A stretch of 16,156 nucleotides of DNA from Rhodobacter sp. (GTDB lineage: Bacteria > Pseudomonadota > Alphaproteobacteria > Rhodobacterales > Rhodobacteraceae). Under the pieces are notes generated by a model. It had not been told where the DNA came from, made no database searches, and saw nothing but the letters and a program-made list of their open reading frames with translations. This document shows, piece after piece, positions 1-5,885 of this stretch (its first letter is position 1; the number at the start of each line of letters is the position of its first letter). The stretch is taken from NCBI GenBank assembly GCA_027482795.1, contig JAIXVS010000283.1, forward strand, positions 1 to 16,156. The letters are read 5' to 3'. The translations under genes were made by a program, and so were the position numbers.

Positions 1-789
1 ACGGGCATTGATACGACCAAAATCATGAACCTGTCGCGGCGGGTGTCGGCGGTTTCAGGCTTTGCCGTGCAGTTTAATAAGGCGATTGTCGGCAAGAACG
101 CCTTTTTGCACGAAAGCGGCATTCACCAAGACGGGGTTTTGAAAAACGTCGAAACCTTTGAAATTATGCGCCCCGAAGATATTGGACTTCATCAGAAAAA
201 CCTAACCATGGGCAAACATTCGGGCCGCGCGGCGCTGCGCAGCAAAATGGGCGAGTTGGGTTTTGATTTGGCCGATAATCAGCTGAACGATTTGTTTGTG
301 CGCTTCAAGGCGCTGGCGGATCGCAAAAAGGAAGTTTACGACGACGATCTGATCGCGCTGGTGGCAGACGAGGCGACGCAAGACGCGCATGATTATTTGC
401 AAGTCAAACGGCTGCGGGTGATTTGCGGCACGGATGGCCCGCAAGAGGCGGAATTGACCCTGTCGGTGGACGGTGTGGAACATGCCACCGATGCTACGGG
501 CGACGGGCCAGTGGATGCGGCCTTTAACGCCGTAAAGGCTATTTTCCCGCATGAGGCGCGGTTGCAATTGTATCAGGTACATGCCGTCACCGAAGGCACG
601 GATGCGCAGGCGACTGTGTCTATTCGCCTAGAGGAAGACGGGCGCATTGCCACGGGGCAGTCTGCCGATACCGACACGATTGTGGCGAGCGTTAAGGCCT
701 ATGTGAACGCGCTGAACCGCCTGATCGTGCGCCGCCAAAAAACCGCGCCCGATGCCGATGTGAAGGGCGTGAATTACAAGGATGCCTAA
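1..789 (+). CDS. leuA: 2-isopropylmalate synthase, C-terminal half (partial at left edge)
   Basis: LeuA condenses acetyl-CoA with 2-oxoisovalerate, the first committed step of leucine synthesis in the cytoplasm. The reading frame is open from base 1, so the start lies outside the window; 262 residues are visible of a family length of roughly 510-520. The visible part begins at the end of the catalytic TIM barrel, with the conserved HESGIHQDG stretch at visible residues 37-45 and the GKHSGRAAL motif near residue 72. From about residue 120 onward the sequence looks like the LeuA dimer (allosteric, leucine-binding) domain, so feedback inhibition by leucine is expected. It converges on the glycosyltransferase gene with only 12 bases between the stop codons, and a hairpin spans the junction. 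Identity is secure; the sequence cannot show the length or start. Confidence 0.95.
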   Translation, partial: TGIDTTKIMNLSRRVSAVSGFAVQFNKAIVGKNAFLHESGIHQDGVLKNVETFEIMRPEDIGLHQKNLTMGKHSGRAALRSKMGELGFDLADNQLNDLFVRFKALADRKKEVYDDDLIALVADEATQDAHDYLQVKRLRVICGTDGPQEAELTLSVDGVEHATDATGDGPVDAAFNAVKAIFPHEARLQLYQVHAVTEGTDAQATVSIRLEEDGRIATGQSADTDTIVASVKAYVNALNRLIVRRQKTAPDADVKGVNYKDA

Positions 790-798
790 GCGTTTTGG

Positions 799-826
799 GG
801 GCTATGGCAGACGAATGCCATAGCCC
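799..826. terminator. Hairpin at the leuA/glycosyltransferase 3' junction, possible shared terminator
   Basis: An 11-base perfect inverted repeat (799-809 and 816-826) with a 6-base loop sits between two convergent genes. It covers the last codons and the TAG stop (802-804, minus strand) of the glycosyltransferase. There is no T-tract on the 3' side for either direction (ATATCC on plus, CCAAAACG on minus), so it is not a textbook intrinsic terminator. Its position makes a shared 3'-end or RNA-stabilising role likely. Confidence 0.45.
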
Positions 827-2472
827 ATATCCAAATCGGGGTAGGGCAGATCGAAGGCGGCGGTGATTAGGCCCTGCGGCGCAGGCGGGGCCTTGTGCGG
901 ATAGGATGCAATTCTGCGCAGTTGTGCGGCGGCATTTTGGGCAGCGGCTGGGTCTGCCCCCTGATTCAGCACCATGGCGGTGCGGCGCAGGTGGGGCAGG
1001 CTGGCCACGGCGCGCAGGGCAAGGCTTTGCACAAGGTTTGGCTGCCAACCCAAATTTGCCCAAGTGGCCAGCGCCATATCCATCGCTGCAAAATCGCCCG
1101 CATCTGCGCAAGGAAAGGCGCAGACCAGCGTTTGGGTGGTGGATGAGGCAAGGGCGGCCCATGTTTCGGGGCCAATGCCCTGCGGTGCGGGCAAATCCAG
1201 CGCCAAGGTCATATCGGCGGGCGCGGGGGATGCTGCGGCCCATTCAAAGGCGCTGTCCGCCCCGTGAAAGGCCGCAATGTCGCCGTACCCCGCAGTGCCC
1301 TGCGCGGTATAGACCCCCACCGTTTTGGGGGCGCAAAGCTGCATCAGATATTGCACGGGCGGCGCGTCTACACTTGCCCCTTGGGGCAGGTTTGGCAGTT
1401 TAAGCCGCTGCGAGGCCATGACCTGCGGGTTCTGCGCCGCCTGTATCAAATTTTCCGCATCGCCAAAGCGCCCGTCGGAATAGCGGCGCAGGGGGGATAT
1501 GCCATGCGCATCGGGGATGGCGTTGCTGCCTAAATCGCCCACGGGATAGCGCGTGGCGTAGGTCATGCCCAACTGGGCCAAGTCGCGCGCGGTCATGGGC
1601 AGGTTGCGCTGGGCCAGCATCTCGGCAATGGCCTTGCGATGCACGCCTTGTTTAGCGGCAATGGCGACACCGCGTGCAAGGTTTGAAATCCACGCGGCAA
1701 TGGCCTTGGATCGCAGCTGCTGAAAGCTGCGCACGGGCAGGTGGAGGAGGTGCAGATCAGGGATCAGGCGTTCGGGTAGCCGCCCATCTAGCCCGCTGCG
1801 CAATTTATGATTGCCATGCTCGCAAATCAAACTGGCATCAAACCCGCCGCCGAAACGGGCGAAAATCTTGGAAGTAGAGGGGCGCAAAACTTCGGTCTTG
1901 CGCCGCCAATTCATCCGCAAAATCGGGTCTGGCTGAAGGGTTTCATCGCTGGAAGGATCAACCAAAAAGGTGCGCCATGCGATGCGGCCCAAGGTGACCC
2001 CGCGCTTTGGCCACAGGGCGCGGCGTGGCGGGGGGGTGGTTTTGGCATCCAGTTCGGCGCGTGTCCGGGCGGCCAAAAACTCGTCTGCGTCCAGAAAGAA
2101 CACCTTGTCCGCAAAACAGACGCTTTGCACATAACGCAGCGCTTGGCTGACAAAAATCGCCTGCCCGTGAAAGGCGGGCGGCTTATCGACCAGCACGATA
2201 TTGCCCAGCTCGCGCACCAATTGGGCAATGATGCGGTGGGTGTCGTCGCTGGAATTATTATCCATCACAAAAATCAAATCCATCAGCGGGGCATGATGGC
2301 GCAAAAACGGCTCGATGATATCTTGTTCATTTTTAACGCAGGCGATGGCGATGTTGCCCAAAACAGGGGCCGCCCCGCGATGTTTGGGCGCGGCCCAGCG
2401 TGCCAGCGCGGCCCCAATTTTCCCCCGCGCGCGCAGGGCTGCGGGTTGGTCAATTTTCAGCGGATTGAACAC
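802..2472 (-). CDS. Glycosyltransferase family 2-like protein with a divergent C-terminal domain
   Basis: The N-terminal part matches the GT2-like 'Glyco_tranf_2_4' type of glycosyltransferase. Counting from the upstream TTG, it has VKNEQDI at residues 47-53, DNNSSDDT at 72-79 and the DxD-type FLDADEF at 127-133, which would bind nucleotide-sugar and metal. No signal peptide or membrane segment is evident, so a cytoplasmic enzyme of surface-polysaccharide synthesis is likely; the acceptor is unknown. The last 170 or so residues (from about 387) read like a degenerate methyltransferase-type Rossmann domain (GTAGYGDI, then a WANLGWQP...SLALRAV...RR ending), without a clean SAM-binding GxGxG. 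No ATG is available near the start. I chose GTG at 2472; TTG at 2475 directly precedes it and is the alternative. The gene is divergent from gltX and convergent with leuA. Confidence 0.8.
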   Translation of the reverse strand: MFNPLKIDQPAALRARGKIGAALARWAAPKHRGAAPVLGNIAIACVKNEQDIIEPFLRHHAPLMDLIFVMDNNSSDDTHRIIAQLVRELGNIVLVDKPPAFHGQAIFVSQALRYVQSVCFADKVFFLDADEFLAARTRAELDAKTTPPPRRALWPKRGVTLGRIAWRTFLVDPSSDETLQPDPILRMNWRRKTEVLRPSTSKIFARFGGGFDASLICEHGNHKLRSGLDGRLPERLIPDLHLLHLPVRSFQQLRSKAIAAWISNLARGVAIAAKQGVHRKAIAEMLAQRNLPMTARDLAQLGMTYATRYPVGDLGSNAIPDAHGISPLRRYSDGRFGDAENLIQAAQNPQVMASQRLKLPNLPQGASVDAPPVQYLMQLCAPKTVGVYTAQGTAGYGDIAAFHGADSAFEWAAASPAPADMTLALDLPAPQGIGPETWAALASSTTQTLVCAFPCADAGDFAAMDMALATWANLGWQPNLVQSLALRAVASLPHLRRTAMVLNQGADPAAAQNAAAQLRRIASYPHKAPPAPQGLITAAFDLPYPDLDMGYGIRLP

Positions 2473-2632
2473 CAAAGCCCCGTCTTCTTTATTTGTCTTA
2501 TTTCGCTCTTTCGCCCCACTGCGGGCACGTCAGGCCAAGATGCACAGCCCGCTTTGGAAAGCAAGTGCGCCAAAGCCATTGGACAATTCTGCGCCCTTAT
2601 GACAAGGAAGGCGCAACTGAAGGATGCCTTAC

Positions 2633-3967
2633 ATGACCCAGCGCCCCACTGTCACCCGCTTTGCTCCATCGCCCACTGGTTATATCCATGTGGGTAATCT
2701 GCGCACCGCTTTGATGAATTATATGATCGCCCGCAAAACGGGCGGCACGTTTATTTTGCGGCTGGATGATACGGATCAGGAACGCAGCAAACAAGAATAT
2801 GCCGATGGGATCATGACCGATCTGGATTGGCTGGGCCTGCATTGGGACAGGGTTGAAAAGCAATCCCTGCGCATGGATCGCTACCGCGAGGCGGCCGATG
2901 GCCTGCGCGCGGCGGCGCGGTTTTATGAGTGTTTCGAGACGCCCACCGAGCTGGATTTAAAGCGCAAGAAACAGCTGAACATGGGCAAGCCCCCCGTGTA
3001 TGACCGCGCCAGCTATCGGCTGGATGATGCCGCAAAGGCCGCGATGCGCGCCGAAGGGCGAATGGGCTATTGGCGGTTTTTGCTGGATCAGCAGCGCATT
3101 GAATGGGCCGATGGTATTTTGGGCGATATTTCGATTGATGCGGCGTCCGTCTCTGACCCCGTGCTGATCCGCGCCGATGGGCAGGTGCTGTATACCTTTG
3201 CCTCCTCGGTTGATGATATTGATATGGGGGTGACGTTTATCGTGCGTGGTGCCGATCACGTGACCAACACCGCCACGCAAATTCAGATCATGCAGGCGAT
3301 GGGCGGCACCCCGCCCAGCTTTGCCCACCATTCGCTGCTGACAGGCGCGGGGGGCGAGGAATTGTCCAAACGCCTTGGCACGCTGTCCTTGCGTGACCTC
3401 CGCGCGCGCGGGGTAGAACCGATGGCGCTGCTATCGCTGATGGCGCGGCTGGGCTCGTCCAAACCCGTGGAACTGGCGGCATCGATGCAAGATTTGATCG
3501 ATGGGTTCGATGTTGGCAGCTTTGGCGCGGCCCCAACCAAATTTGATGCCGAGGATTTGTTCCCGCTGACCCGCGCGCATGTGCAATCACTCCCGCTGCC
3601 CGCCGTGGCGGATAAAATCAAAGCGCTGGGCGTGCCTGACGCGCTGGCCGAAGGGTTTTGGACCGTGGCCAAGGCCAATATCACCGTGATGGATGATCTG
3701 GCCAAATGGTGGGAATTGCTGCGCGATGGGGCCACGCCCTTGGTTGCCGACGAAGACCGCGACTTTGTGAAAACCGCCTTTGACATGCTGCCACCCCAGC
3801 CCTGGAGCCACGCCACATGGGGCGAATGGACAACGGCGGTCAAGGAAGCCACTGGCCGCAAGGGCGGCGCGTTGTTTCGCCCGCTGCGCCGCGCGATTAC
3901 AGGGCTGGACGCTGGCCCCGAAATGGCCGATGTGCTGCCGCTGCTGCAAAAACGCCCGCAGCTTTAG
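2633..3967 (+). CDS. gltX: Glutamyl-tRNA synthetase
   Basis: This class I aminoacyl-tRNA synthetase charges tRNA with glutamate. Residues 9-22 carry the RFAPSPTG..HVGN signature (HIGH equivalent at 19-22). The second ATP-binding loop, normally KLSKR/KMSKS, reads E-L-S-K-R at 243-247. FILRLDDTD and the LYTFASSVDDIDMGVTFIVRG block are typical of GluRS. At 444 residues it matches the short bacterial form. Many alphaproteobacteria carry two GltX paralogues, one of which supplies Glu-tRNA(Gln) for the GatCAB route; which one this is cannot be decided from a single copy. I chose the ATG at 2633 because AAGGA (2620-2624) lies 8 bases upstream. The ATG at 2624 is in frame and would add MPY, but its purine-rich site is 13 bases away. 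Transcription ends at the strong hairpin at 3990-4021. Confidence 0.95.
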   Translation: MTQRPTVTRFAPSPTGYIHVGNLRTALMNYMIARKTGGTFILRLDDTDQERSKQEYADGIMTDLDWLGLHWDRVEKQSLRMDRYREAADGLRAAARFYECFETPTELDLKRKKQLNMGKPPVYDRASYRLDDAAKAAMRAEGRMGYWRFLLDQQRIEWADGILGDISIDAASVSDPVLIRADGQVLYTFASSVDDIDMGVTFIVRGADHVTNTATQIQIMQAMGGTPPSFAHHSLLTGAGGEELSKRLGTLSLRDLRARGVEPMALLSLMARLGSSKPVELAASMQDLIDGFDVGSFGAAPTKFDAEDLFPLTRAHVQSLPLPAVADKIKALGVPDALAEGFWTVAKANITVMDDLAKWWELLRDGATPLVADEDRDFVKTAFDMLPPQPWSHATWGEWTTAVKEATGRKGGALFRPLRRAITGLDAGPEMADVLPLLQKRPQL

Positions 3968-3989
3968 CCATTTCTGAACAAGTGTTATC

Positions 3990-4021
3990 AAAGGCCTGCC
4001 CATAGTTTGGGCAGGCCTTTT
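3990..4021 (+). terminator. Rho-independent terminator after gltX
   Basis: A 12-base perfect stem (3990-4001 and 4009-4020) with a 7-base loop (ATAGTTT) ends in a run of T on the plus strand, 22 bases after the gltX stop. It is preceded by A residues, so it could also work in reverse, though no minus-strand gene points at it. It separates gltX from the glycine-cleavage operon. Confidence 0.9.
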
Positions 4022-4054
4022 GCGTTAAGGGGCAGGCCAGTGCCTTTGTCGCAA

Positions 4055-4077
4055 AAAATCGCCATTGGGTCGATTTT
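4055..4077. promoter_or_regulatory. Inverted repeat upstream of the gcv promoter, possible operator
   Basis: AAAATCG (4055-4061) and CGATTTT (4071-4077) form a 7-base perfect dyad with a 9-base spacer. It sits just upstream of the candidate -35 box of the gcv transcript. The place suits an activator or repressor site, but I recognise no specific regulator, and the A/T arms could occur by chance. Confidence 0.25.
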
Positions 4078-4082
4078 CGCCC

Positions 4083-4111
4083 TTGCCCTTGGGCGCAGGG
4101 CTGGCTACCAA
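4083..4111 (+). promoter_or_regulatory. Candidate sigma-70 type promoter for the gcv operon
   Basis: TTGCCC at 4083-4088 resembles a -35 box. Seventeen bases later TACCAA at 4106-4111 could serve as a weak -10. This would start transcription a few bases before the riboswitch at about 4119. Both boxes are imperfect, and the call rests mainly on position between the gltX terminator and the riboswitch. Confidence 0.3.
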
Positions 4112-4118
4112 TAGGGTG

Positions 4119-4287
4119 TCAGTTCGGGAGAATTCGTTAAATCGAATGCCGAAGGAGCAACCGCCCCGGTAAACTCTCAGGCACAAGAACCGTTCTGGCT
4201 GCGAAACTCTGGAGAGTGGCTAAGGCCCGCCGAAGGGATAACGATCTCAGGCGCTGCCCCGAATTTTGGGCGGCAAGGACAGAGGGG
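4119..4287 (+). ncRNA. Tandem glycine riboswitch (gcvT leader)
   Basis: Two glycine aptamers lie head to tail in the leader of gcvT. Aptamer 1 (about 4122-4190) has GGGAG at 4126-4130 pairing with CTCTC at 4174-4178, the signature GCCGAAGGAGCAA at 4148-4160 and CTCAGGCACAAGAAC to 4190. GTTC/GAAC (4122-4125/4187-4190) can close P1. The linker ACTCTGGAGAG (4206-4216) leads into aptamer 2. There CTCT (4207-4210) pairs with AGAG (4281-4284), CCGCCGAAGGGATAA lies at 4227-4240, and ATCTCAGGCGC precedes CAAGGACAGAG. These conserved blocks are those of known tandem glycine riboswitches, which usually switch on glycine-degradation genes when glycine binds. The regulated gene is gcvT, 74 bases downstream. 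The family is clear; exact ends and the switching mechanism are inferred. Confidence 0.93.
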
Positions 4288-4320
4288 GCACCATTTTGGG
4301 CGAATAGCCCGCAACGGTGC
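4288..4320 (+). promoter_or_regulatory. Hairpin after the glycine riboswitch, candidate expression platform
   Basis: Immediately after aptamer 2, GCACC (4288-4292) pairs with GGTGC (4316-4320). Nested inside, GGGC (4298-4301) pairs with GCCC (4307-4310). No T-tract follows, so it is not an obvious terminator. It ends 40 bases before the gcvT ATG and leaves the G-rich ribosome-binding region (4343-4350) outside. It could be part of the switch or simply a spacer hairpin. Confidence 0.4.
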
Positions 4321-4360
4321 TGGCCTGTGGCCGCGCAGAACTGGGGGCGGTGTGACCGAT

Positions 4361-5479
4361 ATGAGTAAGCAGGAAAATAACGCGCTTTTGCGGCTGCCTA
4401 GCCATGATTTGCACGTGGAACTGGGCGGCAAGATGGTGCCGTTTGCGGGCTATAACATGCCCGTTCAGTACCCCATGGGCGTGATGGGCGAGCATCTGCA
4501 CACGCGCGCCAAGGCGGGGCTGTTCGATGTGTCGCACATGGGGCAGATACTGGCCTATCCCACGGGCGATATGGAAGAATTGGCGCTGGATTTGGAACGG
4601 CTGATGCCGATTGATGTGCTGGGGCTGGCCCCGATGCGGCAGCGTTATGGGGTGTTGACCAATGACGCAGGCGGGATATTGGACGATCTGATGATTGCCC
4701 ATCGCGGCGATCATTACCTGATTGTGGTGAATGCGGCCTGCAAGGCGGCGGATTTTGCGCATCTGCAAGGGCAACTCACCCGCGCCAAGCTGACCATGTG
4801 TTCAGATAGGGAACTGCTTGCGCTGCAAGGGCCGCGGGCCGAGGCGGCGCTGGCGCAGATTATCCCCGATGTGGTGGCCATGCGGTTTATGGATGTGGCG
4901 ATCTTTGGCGATATTTGGGTGTCGCGGTCGGGCTATACGGGCGAGGATGGGTTTGAAATTTCAATCCCCAACGATCAGGCCTCGGCCTTTGCCCGCCGCC
5001 TGCTGTCGCTGCCAAATGTTGCCCCCATTGGCCTTGGCGCGCGCGACAGTTTGCGCCTAGAGGCGGGGATGCCGCTGTATGGGCATGACATTGATGCAAC
5101 GACCTCACCCATCGAAGCGGGCCTGTCTTGGGCCATTTCCAAAGCCCGCCGTGCGGGCGGGGCGCGGGCGGGCGGGTTTGCAGGGGCCGCGCGGATAATA
5201 GATGAATTATCCAATGGAACCAGCCGCTTGCGTGTGGGCCTGCGCCCCGATGGGCGCGCCCCCATGCGCGAAGGGGTGGTGCTGCTGGATGGCGATACGC
5301 CGATGGGGCGCATCACGTCTGGCGGGTTTAGCCCCAGTCTGAATGCCCCTATTGCCATGGGTTATGTGCCGCCAAAACTTGCCGAAATCGGCACGCAAAT
5401 CATTGGAGATTTGCGCGGAAAACCCAACCCCCTGCGCGTTTGCGCGCTGCCCTTTCACCCCACACACTACAAAAGATAG
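4361..5479 (+). CDS. gcvT: Glycine cleavage system T protein (aminomethyltransferase)
   Basis: GcvT takes the aminomethyl group from lipoyl-GcvH, transfers the one-carbon unit to tetrahydrofolate and releases ammonia. Visible family features are FAGYNMPVQYP near the start, LFDVSHMGQ, the folate-site region LTNDAGGILDDL, SRSGYTGEDGFEI, LGARDSLRLEAGMPLYGHDI, and the C-terminal PFHPTHYKR. The length, 372 residues, is normal for the family, and the GcvT N- and C-terminal domains both look complete. I chose the ATG at 4361: GGCGG (4346-4350) lies 10 bases upstream. An in-frame GTG at 4352 would add three residues (MTD) and cannot be excluded. It is the first gene of gcvTHP and the direct target of the glycine riboswitch. 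The gcvH ribosome-binding site overlaps its stop codon, suggesting coupled translation. Confidence 0.95.
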   Translation: MSKQENNALLRLPSHDLHVELGGKMVPFAGYNMPVQYPMGVMGEHLHTRAKAGLFDVSHMGQILAYPTGDMEELALDLERLMPIDVLGLAPMRQRYGVLTNDAGGILDDLMIAHRGDHYLIVVNAACKAADFAHLQGQLTRAKLTMCSDRELLALQGPRAEAALAQIIPDVVAMRFMDVAIFGDIWVSRSGYTGEDGFEISIPNDQASAFARRLLSLPNVAPIGLGARDSLRLEAGMPLYGHDIDATTSPIEAGLSWAISKARRAGGARAGGFAGAARIIDELSNGTSRLRVGLRPDGRAPMREGVVLLDGDTPMGRITSGGFSPSLNAPIAMGYVPPKLAEIGTQIIGDLRGKPNPLRVCALPFHPTHYKR

Positions 5480-5487
5480 GAGCGATC

Positions 5488-5847
5488 ATGAAATATACGA
5501 AAGACCACGAATGGCTGCGCGTTGAGGGCGATTTGGTGGTGGTTGGCATCACCGAACATGCGGCCACACAGCTGGGCGATGTGGTGTTTGTTGAACTGCC
5601 CGAGGTGGAAACCATGGTGACCACAGGCGATGAGGTGGTTGTGATTGAAAGCGTGAAGGCGGCATCGGACATTCTGGCCCCATTGGACGGTGAAATTGTC
5701 GATGTGAACCAAAAAATCGTGGATAATCCAGCACTTGTAAACGAAGACCCCACTGGCATTGCGTGGTTTTTCAAGATGCGGATCGATGATTTATCCGTGC
5801 TGGATGATCTGATGGACGAAGACGAATATGCCGATTTGATCGGCTGA
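5488..5847 (+). CDS. gcvH: Glycine cleavage system H protein (lipoyl carrier)
   Basis: GcvH is the small lipoylated shuttle that carries the aminomethyl intermediate from GcvP to GcvT and the reduced dithiol to lipoamide dehydrogenase. The 119-residue protein begins with the typical KYTKDHEWLRVEGD. Its lipoyl attachment lysine is K57 in VVVIESVKAASDI. The C-terminal WFFKMRIDD...L..LMDEDEYADLIG is also typical. The start is well fixed by AGGAG (5478-5482), which overlaps the gcvT stop and lies 5 bases before the ATG. The gap to gcvP is 38 bases. The protein appears intact, with no odd residues. Confidence 0.97.
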   Translation: MKYTKDHEWLRVEGDLVVVGITEHAATQLGDVVFVELPEVETMVTTGDEVVVIESVKAASDILAPLDGEIVDVNQKIVDNPALVNEDPTGIAWFFKMRIDDLSVLDDLMDEDEYADLIG

Positions 5848-5885
5848 TCGCTAAATCTGAACGTATATTCATAAAAGGTGCCGCT

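Noticed and set aside
2476..2632. Specific promoters in the glycosyltransferase-gltX divergent gap
   Set aside because: TTGGAC at 2579-2584 resembles a -35 box, but no acceptable -10 box lies at the right distance; nothing else stands out.
1807..2697. 296-codon open frame on the plus strand
   Set aside because: It is antisense to the glycosyltransferase core (DNNSSDDT and DADEF regions) and runs across the gltX start; low-complexity shadow composition.
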